Assembly (NCBI GenBank): GCA_964540105.1
Contig: CAZILL010000001.1
Span: 248,001-312,000 of the forward strand
Length of the DNA stretch: 64,000 nt
Origin: DATKJY01 sp964540105
GTDB taxonomy: Bacteria > Zixibacteria > MSB-5A5 > GN15 > FEB-12
Direction of reading: 5' to 3'
Shown: piece after piece, positions 18,201 through 26,606 of the stretch
Position numbering within the stretch: the first letter of the stretch is position 1
How the letters are laid out: the number at the start of each line of letters is the position of its first letter
Notes under the pieces: generated by a model
The model's database searches: none
The model's input: only the letters and a program-made list of their open reading frames with translations
What the model was told of the DNA's origin: nothing
Made by a program: the position numbers and the translations under genes

Positions 18201-18786
18201 TGATATTGGCTTTGGCTTTGTGATAGGCCTCATCGTTCATGATCCTGATGGCCATCTCGCGATCCGGCTTCCCCATGACGGTGAATCTGCCGGAGCTGTC
18301 GGCGAACAGCCCCTTGACCGCATTCATCGCGATTCGCTCGGTCTCGACCAGCTGGTTCGAGTTCTCCTCCGCCACCTTCAATTTTTGAAACTCATCATTG
18401 GTAAAGCCTTCGTTGACCATCAGCTCGTAGAGCGGGACGTTTCTTCCGTCCGGACGTGGTTTCAACCCTGTGGCGGCGACCAGATCCCAATAGATACGGT
18501 TGTACTGTTCCGGCCGTGGGCTCTTCCCTCCGCGGATATCCAGAACGGTCCAATACTGCTCCTCGAACTTTTCGTCGCCTGTGGCGACATAGGTGCGAGC
18601 AAGGCGTGTCAGATCATCTGAGCTTTGACGGAGCTCGTCGGCCAGCAGGTAGGAACTTAGATAGATGTCCTGACTCTTGTTCAGGTCGCTCTGATCCTCA
18701 TGCAACAGGATCGAACAGACCCCCAAAGCAATAACCAGCGCCAGTTGGACGGCGAAGAGCGCAAAGAACATTTTCTTTAGAGCCAT
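15190..18786 (-). CDS. Hybrid sensor histidine kinase with PAS and GAF domains and receiver
   Basis: A 1198-residue membrane-bound kinase. It has an N-terminal helix (about 7–27), a ~195-residue extracytoplasmic domain, and a second helix (about 225–247). Several PAS domains follow, the first opening RRFRATLENVQLIAVEL, with a GAF domain between the second and third. Next come the HisKA box GGIAHDFNNILMAV, the ATPase motifs NLIINASDAIG, DTGAGMD and GRGLGLSAVLG, and a C-terminal receiver with VDDE, phospho-acceptor LVILDMTMP and LQKPF. The AHDFNN form is typical of orphan NtrB-like and cyanobacterial-style kinases. No separate response regulator gene adjoins it. The ligand is unknown. It converges on the Nramp operon. 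Confidence 0.95.
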   Translation of the reverse strand: MALKKMFFALFAVQLALVIALGVCSILLHEDQSDLNKSQDIYLSSYLLADELRQSSDDLTRLARTYVATGDEKFEEQYWTVLDIRGGKSPRPEQYNRIYWDLVAATGLKPRPDGRNVPLYELMVNEGFTNDEFQKLKVAEENSNQLVETERIAMNAVKGLFADSSGRFTVMGKPDREMAIRIMNDEAYHKAKANIMRPIDEFYSMFMDRTARDVLAHQRSSTQLLWVIMALISAILGMFWYSFATIKHQIIKRERAEEGRRISERRFRATLENVQLIAVELDSDGKVLFCNEFLLHLVGRTRDEVLGHNWFSLFLPEDIRESVRAAHKDLLRTGTSFLNYENPILTSKGELRQIRWNNAVVRGSDGQITSSISLGDDITERKEVEQRLAEQTEKFRGIFEESVAAIYVFDGAKRFVDSNQAGLDLLGYSREELLTMSIPDVDADPVVVQPAHSQLLAGDRIINYEHRLVRKDRRVITVLNNSRPLTNPQGVVIGMQSTLVDITERRRDQEIGAARSRILLHAMTAQTSELLRTVLDEVEELTGSSMGFFHFVDTDQTTISLQDWSTRTVNEFCQTVGKGTQYPLERAGVWADCIRQRRPVICNDYEKLAHRKGMPAGHATVSRFISVPIMRGNAIVAIVGVGNKKHDYTDADAQIVGRLADLCWDSIERRRAEDALRESEERYKLITDHSPVAIGLHRDGKFLHVNPAAVHLFHGTRAEDIIGHSVLDLVHPDYRSEVVERIRKAQVDGLPAGFREEKLVCLDGAVIDAEVQGVAVEFQGQKTMLVFVNDITERKQAEQERMKFERQIQQTQKLESLGVLSGGIAHDFNNILMAVLGNAELALDEVSPTSPARESIAQIATAAHRAADLCRQMMAYSGKASFVKEPVDLCTLIQEMTHLLKTSISKKVIMNLNLASDLPAVHGDPSQLRQIVMNLIINASDAIGEQNGVITVSASTVLCDEDYLRSNELQDSLTAGHYVCLEVTDTGAGMDADTQARIFEPFFTTKFTGRGLGLSAVLGIVRTHKGALKLVSELGKGTTFKVFFPAFHQFVSSDQSVAPSVSVDTSKKGTVLMVDDEVMLLTLGRKMLERMGFAVLTAADGHEALELYRERKHEIDLVILDMTMPNMGGHEAFVELTRIDPDVRVIIASGHTAKDVSACFKERSPAGYLQKPFTLGKLRELIEGVIVSPESFTVSAGT

Positions 18787-19031
18787 AACCCAATCCCAAA
18801 ATGCCTCTCAAAAAGAAAGTAACCCGCCGACAGGTCTGATTCCTGCACTTTCTGGCTGGTTCCTCTATAGACCCGGAATCTCCCGTTTGACGACAGCCTT
18901 CTGGCCCGATGACCATAGACCTTCTCTTAGAATTGTATCGTCGACACGACAAGAAATCTTAAGCCGCCCTCCCCAATTCGATGTGCACCCACCGATTGCG
19001 CATTGAGCGCGATCTGCCCTCAATCTTCCCC

Positions 19032-19060
19032 TTGTCACCGCTGGTTCAACAGTTTACTAT
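19032..19060 (+). promoter_or_regulatory. Promoter of alr, predicted leaderless
   Basis: TTGTCA (19032–19037), a 17-base spacer and TACTAT (19055–19060). The alr ATG begins 6 bases after the -10 box, where transcription itself should begin, and no Shine-Dalgarno is present. Confidence 0.65.
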
Positions 19061-19066
19061 GTCGGC

Positions 19067-20221
19067 ATGGCGACCGACCACTTGTTGAGCTGGATTGAGC
19101 TGTCACGTTCGGCTTTGCACCGGAACCTGTCGACCCTCACTCGCCTCGCAGACGGGCGAATCTTGGCGCCATCAGTGAAAGCGAATGCCTACGGACACGG
19201 CTTGACCGAGATAACGGCCCTCCTTGAACCTCAAACCTCAGTTCAGTATCTGTCCGTCCATTCCTTGGAGGAGGCGATTCTATGCAGAAGTTCGGGGTGG
19301 ACACGCAAGATCATGGTCCTCGGCCCGATTGCCCACAGCCGCTTAGACGCGGTTATCGAGTATGATCTGGAACCGGTCGTTTTCACGCGTGAAACGTTGA
19401 CTCAGCTTGGAAAACTCTCCGAACGGTACGGACGCCGTATCGCAACCCACCTCAAACTGGAGACCGGCACCAATCGTCAGGGAATCTCGGAAGCGGAGAT
19501 CCCTCGTGTGGCCGCGCTCTACAAGAAATATCCACACCTGAAATCCCCCCTCGGAGCCAGCACTCATTTTGCCAATATCGAGGATACGACCAGCCACGAG
19601 TACGCGCAGTTTCAGCTGGATAACTTCACGCGGATGGTCAAAGCGATGACCCGTCACGGCATCAAGCCGCGCCTGCGCCATACGGCCTCCTCAGCGGCGC
19701 TGATCTTGTTCGACAAGACCCGCTTTGAATTGGTTCGTCCGGGACTGTCACTGTATGGTCATTGGCCGTCGAAAGAGACTTACCTCAGCTACCGTCTGGC
19801 TGGTGGGGAAAATGATATTCTCACACCCGTTCTCTCCTGGAGAACTCGCGTGACTCAGATCAAAGAGCTCCCGGCCGATAGCTTTGTCGGTTACGGGTGC
19901 ACCTATCGCACATCAGCAAAAACCAGGCTCGCCGTTTTGCCAATCGGCTATTATGACGGCTACGACCGTGCTCTATCGAATCAGGCCTATGTTCTTGTCA
20001 AAGGCCGACGAGCGCCAGTGCGCGGGCGAATCTGTATGAATCTCATGATGGTCGACATCACTGACATTGACGGGGTTAAGCTGGAGGATGAGGTCACGCT
20101 GATCGGGCGGGATGGTAGGGAGTATCTGGGCGTCGAGCAGCTGGCCCAATGGGGGCAGACAATCAACTACGAGATGCTCTCGCGCCTGTCGGCCGGGATC
20201 GTGCGGGTTGTCGTTAAGTGA
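19067..20221 (+). CDS. alr: Alanine racemase
   Basis: A 384-residue, normal-length PLP enzyme that converts L- to D-alanine for peptidoglycan. The PLP lysine is Lys38 in APSVKANAYGHG; the N-terminal domain is the alanine racemase TIM barrel. The catalytic tyrosine lies in FVGYGCTYRT at the start of the C-terminal beta domain, followed by LPIGYYDGYDR and the RICMNLMMVDITD motif. It stands alone: the preceding gene is divergent and rex lies 129 bases downstream with its own promoter. The promoter places the ATG at or within a base of the transcript start. Confidence 0.95.
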   Translation: MATDHLLSWIELSRSALHRNLSTLTRLADGRILAPSVKANAYGHGLTEITALLEPQTSVQYLSVHSLEEAILCRSSGWTRKIMVLGPIAHSRLDAVIEYDLEPVVFTRETLTQLGKLSERYGRRIATHLKLETGTNRQGISEAEIPRVAALYKKYPHLKSPLGASTHFANIEDTTSHEYAQFQLDNFTRMVKAMTRHGIKPRLRHTASSAALILFDKTRFELVRPGLSLYGHWPSKETYLSYRLAGGENDILTPVLSWRTRVTQIKELPADSFVGYGCTYRTSAKTRLAVLPIGYYDGYDRALSNQAYVLVKGRRAPVRGRICMNLMMVDITDIDGVKLEDEVTLIGRDGREYLGVEQLAQWGQTINYEMLSRLSAGIVRVVVK

Positions 20222-20286
20222 TTTTGTGAGAAGCTTGTACCGCAAAAGAGCATAGAAGTAATCGCATTACTTGTTACAAATTTCAC

Positions 20287-20315
20287 TTGACACAATAGGG
20301 GTTCAGCGGTATACT
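20287..20315 (+). promoter_or_regulatory. Promoter of rex
   Basis: A consensus TTGACA (20287–20292), 17-base spacer and TATACT (20310–20315). Transcription should start near 20322, inside the Rex operator that directly follows. Confidence 0.8.
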
Positions 20316-20318
20316 TTT

Positions 20319-20336
20319 TTGTGATGTAATTCACAT
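20319..20336. promoter_or_regulatory. Rex operator (ROP site) of rex
   Basis: TTGTGATGTAATTCACAT matches the known Rex consensus TTGTGAAnnnnTTCACAA, with both TTGTGA and TTCACA half-sites intact apart from the outermost base. A further half-site TTCACAA follows at 20340–20346. It covers the predicted transcription start of rex, so Rex should repress its own gene when NADH is low. Confidence 0.8.
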
Positions 20337-20350
20337 AAATTCACAATCTG

Positions 20351-21040
20351 ATGCGAAGTTACGAGGTGCCTTTGATTCCGCTTGTGCCACCATCGATCAA
20401 GAAACGTATATCTGAGTCGACTATCCACCGCTTGTCCCAATATTATCGCGCGCTGTCGGTTCTCGAAAAGGAGAACTATGAGACTGTTTCATCCAAAGAA
20501 CTGGCCAAGCGCGAGAAACTGACGCCGGCTCAGGTTCGAAAGGATCTCTCATTCTTCGGATCATTTGGTACCCGTGGTCTCGGGTACCCGGTTAAGGAGC
20601 TTCGCGCGCAGATCGCGTCTATTCTCGGTCTCGATCGTACCTGGCGCGTGGCTCTCGTGGGCGTGGGAAACATCGGATCGGCCTTGGTGAGCTACAAAGA
20701 GTTCGCCAAGCAGGGGTTCCAGATTGTCAAACTCCTCGATAACGACCAGCGAAAGATCGGCTCCAACCACAAGGGACTGACCATATCTGATATTCGAAAC
20801 CTGATGGCGGAATTGACTGAGGCGAAGGTCGAGATGGTGATCCTGGCCGTACCGGCGACTGTGGCCCAGTACATTGTCGATGACGTCATCCGGGCGGGGA
20901 TCAAGGCGATTCTCAATTTCGCTCCGGTGAATCTGAAAGTCCCTGAGGATGTCTACCTGCGAAACGAGAATATGTCGATGGAGCTCGAGTATCTTTCATT
21001 CGCCATGGTGAACAACCACGAGCAAAAGCGAAGCAAATAA
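20351..21040 (+). CDS. rex: Redox-sensing transcriptional repressor Rex
   Basis: A 229-residue protein of usual length. Residues ~15–85 form the winged-helix DNA-binding domain (IHRLSQYYRALSVL, then SSKELAKREKLTPAQVRKDLSFFGSFGTRG). Residues ~95–215 form a Rossmann fold with the NAD(H)-binding GVGNIGSAL. Rex dimers bind DNA when the NADH/NAD ratio is low and release it when NADH accumulates, controlling fermentation and respiration genes. The operator at 20319–20336 points to autoregulation. No clear Shine-Dalgarno precedes the ATG. Confidence 0.95.
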   Translation: MRSYEVPLIPLVPPSIKKRISESTIHRLSQYYRALSVLEKENYETVSSKELAKREKLTPAQVRKDLSFFGSFGTRGLGYPVKELRAQIASILGLDRTWRVALVGVGNIGSALVSYKEFAKQGFQIVKLLDNDQRKIGSNHKGLTISDIRNLMAELTEAKVEMVILAVPATVAQYIVDDVIRAGIKAILNFAPVNLKVPEDVYLRNENMSMELEYLSFAMVNNHEQKRSK

Positions 21041-21088
21041 TCCCCTGCCGATTACCTAAGCTTCGCCCAATCCCGGTCGGCATTTCTA

Positions 21089-21117
21089 CTGACATACACC
21101 CTGAATTACGCTATACT
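21089..21117 (+). promoter_or_regulatory. Promoter of the secreted TPR protein gene
   Basis: CTGACA (21089–21094), 17-base spacer and TATACT (21112–21117). The start codon follows 9 bases after the -10 box, leaving room for only two or three untranslated bases. Confidence 0.6.
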
Positions 21118-21126
21118 ACCAGAACT

Positions 21127-22110
21127 ATGAAGTCCCTTACGACTCTGCTGATAGTGTCGTCCGCTATTCTGCTGGCTGCGCCCTTGGCGCCTGCCCAGCC
21201 GGACGCCACCCAGCGGGATTCCATTCGGCAGTACCTGATCAAAGCAGGCAATAGTTTTTATACCGGGAAATACTCTGAAGCGCTCGCGGATTATTTGAAC
21301 GTCCTTCGCCTTGACTCGAACAATATCGACGCGCTCAAGAGCATTGGGCCCGTCTACTCTTCCCTGGGGAATAGAAGGCAGGCGATCAAATATCTGGTGC
21401 GTGCCCAAAAGGCAGATCCTGCCGACGCCGATGTGAACAACAACCTCGGAGCAGTACTGAGTGCCGACAACAATCCCGTCGAAGCGATCAAATATTATGA
21501 AGCAGCCGTGCGCATCGACTCAAGTAAGTCCCTCTACTTGTCTAATCTCGGGACCGAGTATCTGAAGCTGGCACGAACAGACGATGCGCTTCGGACTCTG
21601 CAGCGGGCCCTGCGCTTGGATAGCATCAATGCGATCATACCGTTTTCGATCGGCAGTTGCTTTGGGGAGAAGAAAATGTACGACAGCGCCTTGTACTACT
21701 ACCGAAAGGCCGTGGCCGAGGGAGGCGTCGGCACTGACCTGTTCTTCAATTTGGGCGTCGTGCGGCGTGAATTGGGAAAACTGTCGGAAGCCGAAAAGGA
21801 CTTCAAGTATGCGCTGACGATTGATCCCAAGCACAAGCCCTCGCTTCAATCTCTGGGAGTGCTCTGCATGAGCCAGGGACGTTACGCCGAGGCGATCACG
21901 TATCTTGAACCGCTGGTCGCGCTTGACTCGAAGTCCTATTCAGGGCTGATTTCACTGGGTGTCGCGTATAAGTTGACCGACAAGACACCGGAGTCGGATC
22001 GCATTCTTACGAACTTGTTCAAAGTCGATTCATCGTACGGCTACAAGATGATCAAACTGATTCGTCGCGAGCAGTATCTCCAGGACTCTCTCAAACGCGC
22101 CAGGCCCTGA
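21127..22110 (+). CDS. Secreted TPR-repeat protein
   Basis: A 327-residue protein with a clear signal peptide (MKSLTTLLIVSSAILLAAPL, cleavage probably after APA). The mature part is about seven to eight tandem tetratricopeptide repeats of 34 residues (for example SFYTGKYSEALADYLNVLRL and NLGAVLSADNNPVEAIKYY). Such periplasmic TPR proteins act as protein-binding scaffolds; no partner can be named. It is transcribed alone from its own promoter and converges on the GNAT gene. Confidence 0.88.
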   Translation: MKSLTTLLIVSSAILLAAPLAPAQPDATQRDSIRQYLIKAGNSFYTGKYSEALADYLNVLRLDSNNIDALKSIGPVYSSLGNRRQAIKYLVRAQKADPADADVNNNLGAVLSADNNPVEAIKYYEAAVRIDSSKSLYLSNLGTEYLKLARTDDALRTLQRALRLDSINAIIPFSIGSCFGEKKMYDSALYYYRKAVAEGGVGTDLFFNLGVVRRELGKLSEAEKDFKYALTIDPKHKPSLQSLGVLCMSQGRYAEAITYLEPLVALDSKSYSGLISLGVAYKLTDKTPESDRILTNLFKVDSSYGYKMIKLIRREQYLQDSLKRARP

Positions 22111-22127
22111 GGCTGACCGACGCTCTT

Positions 22128-22904
22128 TCATTTCAGCTCAAACTGAGCTTCTTCGTATTCGTGAACTTTCACAAATCCGAGTTTCTCGTAACAGCGAATA
22201 GCCGGAAGATTGTCAGCCTTCACGTTTAGGCAGACCATTTTCTTCTCGCGTACAAGCTCGGAGCAGAGACCTGATGTGACTCGTCTGGCAAACCCTCGAC
22301 CCCGGTAGCGAGGGTCGGTCGTGATATTGCCCAAGGCAGCGATTCGGAACTGCTCGGAATCGACATGCACACCGGCTACAGCGAGTAACTGACCTGAGTC
22401 AAAAAGTCCGAAATACTTGCCCGTTTCGAGCATACGGGGAACAAAGTAGTTTCCCGGATAGCTCCGCCGGTAGAGATCAAGAAGGGCCGGTTCATGTGAT
22501 CGATCCAGTCGCTTGACCTCCTTGTCGGTTTCTGCAGCGAGTAACGATGTATCGCGAAGATGCATCTTGTAGTGCGTCCCAAAGTACGTCGAACTGAATC
22601 CCGTGAAGCAGTTCTCATTACCCTTCTGAAAATGACAGTTGAACCGCCGTGGCGAGATTTCCAGCACCTCACGCAGCAGATTGGGAAACTTCGTCGTGAG
22701 GCCGAACGCCCCCATTATCGGAAGCGTGCCGCCAAAGTAGAGCAGAATGGCATCTTCGATCTTGGCGGTTTCATTGTAGGCGACTGCCCACTGGCAGTCA
22801 GGAAAGAAGAAATCGTCGAGATCGCCGATATGGTAGGCGAACAGCACCGGATCTTTCTGAAAATGAGTCAGCAGGCGCTGTTTGTCGGACGTAAAGACAA
22901 GCAT
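22128..22904 (-). CDS. GNAT-family N-acetyltransferase
   Basis: A 258-residue protein. The C-terminal half is a GNAT domain with the acetyl-CoA loop in ITTDPRYRGRGFARRVTSGL and the closing LNVKADNLPAIRCYEKLGF. The N-terminal ~110 residues are a second, degenerate GNAT-like half (the FR47-type layout). The substrate is not predictable. It is the last gene of a compact minus-strand operon, 17 bases after the adenosine-specific kinase gene. Confidence 0.85.
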   Translation of the reverse strand: MLVFTSDKQRLLTHFQKDPVLFAYHIGDLDDFFFPDCQWAVAYNETAKIEDAILLYFGGTLPIMGAFGLTTKFPNLLREVLEISPRRFNCHFQKGNENCFTGFSSTYFGTHYKMHLRDTSLLAAETDKEVKRLDRSHEPALLDLYRRSYPGNYFVPRMLETGKYFGLFDSGQLLAVAGVHVDSEQFRIAALGNITTDPRYRGRGFARRVTSGLCSELVREKKMVCLNVKADNLPAIRCYEKLGFVKVHEYEEAQFELK

Positions 22905-22921
22905 GGAGAATCGGCAAACAG

Positions 22922-23425
22922 TTAGTGCCGTTTATATCCGATCTTGCGCAGAAATTCCGCTCGATCGGCCCGGTCACTCTCGCTTTCAACACCCAGTGGC
23001 ACCTCACCGTCGATCACCGCCTGAACCCCCCGTCCCTGCTCTGTTTCGACGACAATTACCTGCAGGGCATTCGCCGTGGCGCAGAAGATACGGCACACTT
23101 CCTCAACCATCTTGATCCGGTTGAGAACATTGACTGGAAATCCCTCGCGCAGGTAGATCAGGAAGGTGTGGCCACAGCCAATGTCAAACGCACTTTTCTC
23201 GGCCATCTCAATCAGGTCCGGGCTGTTTCCGTCGGAACGGATGAGTCTCTTGCCCGACGCCTCACAGAAAGCGATCCCGAATTTCAATCCGGGCGACGAC
23301 GTCACCAGCGCTTCGTAGAGATCTTCAACGGTCTTGACAAAGTGGGACTGCCCAAAGATGATGTTGACCCCATCGGGGATCTCGACCTTGACGATCTTGG
23401 TGCGGAGGATCTGTTCAGTGCTCAT
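22922..23425 (-). CDS. Adenosine-specific kinase family protein (PF04008)
   Basis: A 167-residue protein beginning MSTEQILRTKIVKVEIP; this ATG has GAGG upstream at good spacing and overlaps the previous gene by 11 bases. The whole length matches the small family typified by the Pyrobaculum adenosine-specific kinase: FGQSHFVKTVEDLYEAL, KFGIAFCEASGKRLIR, GCGHTFLIYL, NVLNRIKMVEEVCRIFCATAN, GRGVQAVIDG and LRKIGYK. The family is best known from archaea and thermophiles; its kinase activity rests on limited biochemical and structural work. Here it is translationally coupled to a secreted protein gene. Confidence 0.88.
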   Translation of the reverse strand: MSTEQILRTKIVKVEIPDGVNIIFGQSHFVKTVEDLYEALVTSSPGLKFGIAFCEASGKRLIRSDGNSPDLIEMAEKSAFDIGCGHTFLIYLREGFPVNVLNRIKMVEEVCRIFCATANALQVIVVETEQGRGVQAVIDGEVPLGVESESDRADRAEFLRKIGYKRH

Positions 23426-24230
23426 GTTGTACCTCGAACAGGTTATCAGGCAGACCACGATTCACAACCGGATTGCGGTAGTACTCGGTGCCACCGAACC
23501 GAACGCCGATGAACAACATGGCCTTTCCTTTGCCTGAGATTTTGAATTGACGCGGCAACCAGAAGCCTTCAATAGTCGGTTCGTAGTCGATCCGCATGCT
23601 AAGTTCGCTCAGACGGAACATGGTTCGCTTCACCAATTGCGACGGAGAGAAATCAACGCGAATCAGATGAAACGACTCGGCCTCGAAATAGTACTCCCCA
23701 TTGATCAAGGAATCGGCCGGCTGGATCGCCTTGATGGAAAAACGGTGACAGATGTGGTCATTGATCGGCTCGGTTGTCACACCTTTGTACGCGATGTCGT
23801 ACAGGCTGCGACGCGCCGGAGTAAACTCCCGAAGCATCGGATAGGAAATGTCGTAAGCTTTACGGCGCACCTTCTTCTCAGCTCGCTCTGCTGCCTCTTT
23901 GTCACGGTCCTCCGCTGATCGCAGCTTCCCGTCCAGATAGTAGTCAAGATATTGCTCGTGGTACCATGCCGTATCAGGTAGATACTTGATGGCAATCCGC
24001 TTGACAAAGCGCAGCTTCTCGACGAACTCGGCGTCGTTGTTCTTGTATTCTCCTTCAACGTACTCGGCGTCAAAGACCACGTCATGCAACCTGTCGTGCT
24101 GCTCGGTCTCGACAGCCAGCACGCGGGCCAGGAGCGCATCGGGGTCGATGCCGGCGTCGGTCTGTCCGTTTACCCTGCCTGATGAAAGCAGCGCCACCAA
24201 CCATAAACATAACAAGCAATGTCTCTTCAT
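23415..24230 (-). CDS. Secreted protein of unknown function (LolA-like fold possible)
   Basis: A 271-residue protein with a signal peptide (MKRHCLLCLWLVALLSSGRV, cleaved near NGQ). The mature part contains alternating beta-like segments (DRLHDVVFDAEYVEGEY, HRFSIKAIQPADSLINGEYYFE, FHLIRVDFSPSQLVKR) that recall the outer-membrane-lipoprotein-sorting LolA/LppX half-barrel, but no defining motif is visible. Its first four bases overlap the end of the HEAT–cyclophilin gene (ATGA), and its end overlaps the adenosine-specific kinase gene, so it is the middle of a coupled operon. Confidence 0.75.
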   Translation of the reverse strand: MKRHCLLCLWLVALLSSGRVNGQTDAGIDPDALLARVLAVETEQHDRLHDVVFDAEYVEGEYKNNDAEFVEKLRFVKRIAIKYLPDTAWYHEQYLDYYLDGKLRSAEDRDKEAAERAEKKVRRKAYDISYPMLREFTPARRSLYDIAYKGVTTEPINDHICHRFSIKAIQPADSLINGEYYFEAESFHLIRVDFSPSQLVKRTMFRLSELSMRIDYEPTIEGFWLPRQFKISGKGKAMLFIGVRFGGTEYYRNPVVNRGLPDNLFEVQHEH

Positions 24231-26230
24231 CTTTTCTCTTCCTGAATGATAACCTTTGTGACAATGTCCCCCTTGGAGATTTGGTCAGCAACTTCCATCC
24301 CCGACGTGACTCTGCCGAACGCAGTATAACGAGCATTTAGGTGCGGCTGGGGAGACAGGGTCACAAAGAACTGTGAGCCGCCCGTGTCCTTGCCTGAAGT
24401 AGCCATACCGAGCGTCCCGCGCGCAAAGGGCTCGCTGGAGTATTCGCAACGGATATAGTAGTCGGGTCCTCCCGAACCATCCCCTCTTGGATCCCCGCCC
24501 TGAATCACAAAATTCGGCACAACGCGATGAAACGTAAGTCCATCGTAGAACCCGGAGCCGGCGAGCGACAGGAAGTTCAGGACGGTCAGAGGGGCAACTT
24601 TAGGGAAAAGTTCACACTGCATCTTTCCCTTGGATGTCACCATCGTCACTACGGGATTCGCAGACTGGAAACGGTCGAGCGCCTTTGCGATGTCAGCCTC
24701 CGAGATTCGGGTCGCAGCCGGTGGAACTGTTTCCCACCTCTCCTCTTTGAGTTCATCTCGAAAGAGCTTCGCCGCGGATCGACGAACCACATACTCTTTG
24801 TCACGCAGAGCGCGCTCCAGAATTTGAAGCGCGAAGCTGTCACGATCAGGGCCCGCCAGAAACGGCGATATCGCCTCGGCTATTGAACGTCGAACATCAG
24901 GATGCACGTCAGTCCCCTGAGATTGCACAACCGAGAGGTTCGGAAGGAACTTCTTCAGCTTCTGTTCCTTGATCTTCTCGATCGCGGTCTCGACCACGAC
25001 GAAGTCCTGGTCGACAAGCGCGGCGTTAATGTAGTAGTCGAGGTTGCTCGAGTCGACAAGCGACAAACCCTCGAACGCCGCGATACGAACCCACGCCGCT
25101 TCGTCTTTGAAGAGGATCGCCAGTCGCGATGCCAGTCCCGGCTGCCCTATCAAACCGTACGCTTCAGCGCACGCGACCCGTACTGCCAGCCGCGTCTTCA
25201 GCGCCAGAATAGAGTCGATCAGCGCCACAGCGCGGTCGGATTGAACTGCAGCGAGGTACTTTATAGCGGAAGCCGTGATGTTGACGGATGAATCGCGTAT
25301 CAGGAGATTCTGGACCTGAGGGGCAATTTGTGGATCCTTCAGTTTCTGCAGCGCACCAAGCAGCTCGACTCTGATCTTCTCGTCGGTGACATTGGGGAAC
25401 TTGCGGGTGAGATACTCGGCTGCTTCTGGAATCGGCCGGGCCGTAAGCGACGCGATCGCCTGCGCCTCGACCCCGAGATCGACGTCATTGAGCGCGATCG
25501 CGACATAGCGATTGGCTTCTGCTGTGCCGCATTGGCCAAGCCCGCGCACCGACATCGACCGCACAAACGGGTCAGCGTCGGGAAGGAAACGTTCGTACTG
25601 ATACGCGGCTTCCGATATTCCCAGGCGTGCGAGAGTGTAGAGAGCCGCTTTCTGAACGAGCGTGTCTTTTTCAGCATCCAGTAGCGACAGCAGTTCCAGA
25701 CTCTTCGACCTGGCTTTGGCGTAGTAGAGAGCGAGACAAGCCGCCTCGCGAACCTCAGGGGCAGGACTTCGTAATTCCCGCGCAATGCCGCTCGTAACTT
25801 CGGTCATGCTGCTGTCGGCAAGGCGCCCGGCTGCCAACAGAGCTTGCGCTGCGACTCGCGCCGGCAGATTGGGAACCCGCTCGATCAACTTGAGCGCGAA
25901 GGCATGCTCCTCGGTCAGCCCAAGTCCGAATGCAGCCGTGGATGCGACATCGGTCGACGGGTCGGTGATCATGTCGAACAAAAGCTGCCCGGACTGCTTG
26001 TCGGCGATCCGCCCGACCGCCCGAGCGGCGCAGGCGCGAACATCTGCTGAGTCCTCACTGAGGAAGTCCTTCAAGCTTGAAGTCAACTCGCGTCTGTCCT
26101 CGTCGTGGATGATGGCGGCAAGTTTCTCAGTATCTGTTCGCAGCCGTAGGCTGTCGTAGAGGTAGTAGGCAGCGATTCCAGCGGCGAGAATCGCCGCGGC
26201 AGCAGCTATGCGCTTCACGGTAGGGTTCAT
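24227..26230 (-). CDS. HEAT-repeat protein with C-terminal cyclophilin peptidyl-prolyl isomerase domain
   Basis: The ATG at 26230 gives 667 residues starting MNPTVKRIAAAAAILAAGIA, an uncleaved anchor or signal peptide; the frame is open 44 codons further upstream but that stretch is Arg/Pro-rich and unlike a signal. Residues ~40–480 are a chain of HEAT/PBS-lyase-like repeats (ADVRACAARAVGRIAD, PEVREAACLALYYA). Residues ~500–667 are a cyclophilin domain with FHRVVPNFVIQGGDPRGDG, GGSQFFVTLSPQPHLNARYTAFG; the catalytic Arg lies in the FHRV motif. It is probably a periplasmic folding factor whose HEAT arm binds clients. It is first in a four-gene operon. Confidence 0.92.
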   Translation of the reverse strand: MNPTVKRIAAAAAILAAGIAAYYLYDSLRLRTDTEKLAAIIHDEDRRELTSSLKDFLSEDSADVRACAARAVGRIADKQSGQLLFDMITDPSTDVASTAAFGLGLTEEHAFALKLIERVPNLPARVAAQALLAAGRLADSSMTEVTSGIARELRSPAPEVREAACLALYYAKARSKSLELLSLLDAEKDTLVQKAALYTLARLGISEAAYQYERFLPDADPFVRSMSVRGLGQCGTAEANRYVAIALNDVDLGVEAQAIASLTARPIPEAAEYLTRKFPNVTDEKIRVELLGALQKLKDPQIAPQVQNLLIRDSSVNITASAIKYLAAVQSDRAVALIDSILALKTRLAVRVACAEAYGLIGQPGLASRLAILFKDEAAWVRIAAFEGLSLVDSSNLDYYINAALVDQDFVVVETAIEKIKEQKLKKFLPNLSVVQSQGTDVHPDVRRSIAEAISPFLAGPDRDSFALQILERALRDKEYVVRRSAAKLFRDELKEERWETVPPAATRISEADIAKALDRFQSANPVVTMVTSKGKMQCELFPKVAPLTVLNFLSLAGSGFYDGLTFHRVVPNFVIQGGDPRGDGSGGPDYYIRCEYSSEPFARGTLGMATSGKDTGGSQFFVTLSPQPHLNARYTAFGRVTSGMEVADQISKGDIVTKVIIQEEKR

Positions 26231-26370
26231 AGAGAACGCAAAGCTATGGGCTACGCCCAAGGGCGTCAACCGTTTAACAGGGCCGATCCGAGCACTCATT
26301 CCCCGCCGGGAGCGGGTGGCGCGGGGGGACATTCCAACTGAGTCGGGCGGATTTCTAATCAAATTCTAAG

Positions 26371-26399
26371 TTGACATCGCGCACCGCACGCTCTATTAT
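26371..26399 (+). promoter_or_regulatory. Sigma-70-type promoter upstream of the 26607 gene
   Basis: A consensus TTGACA (26371–26376), 17-base spacer and TATTAT (26394–26399). The next gene on this strand begins about 200 bases downstream, so a long 5' leader is implied. Confidence 0.65.
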
Positions 26400-26606
26400 C
26401 ACATAGGGACTTCGCACTCGATACACGCGCTCTGAGAGGATAATGTCAATCTTTGATTCCCGTTGTCGGGAAAGAGGCAGCGCTATGTTCTGATCGAAGC
26501 GAATTGTGGTAGTTTCTGAATCAATCCAAACAAGATGACAACTCTTTCGTCATAGATGAAAGGGAACAGAAATGAAGGGAGAAGATATGCAAGTCGAGGA
26601 GCATGT

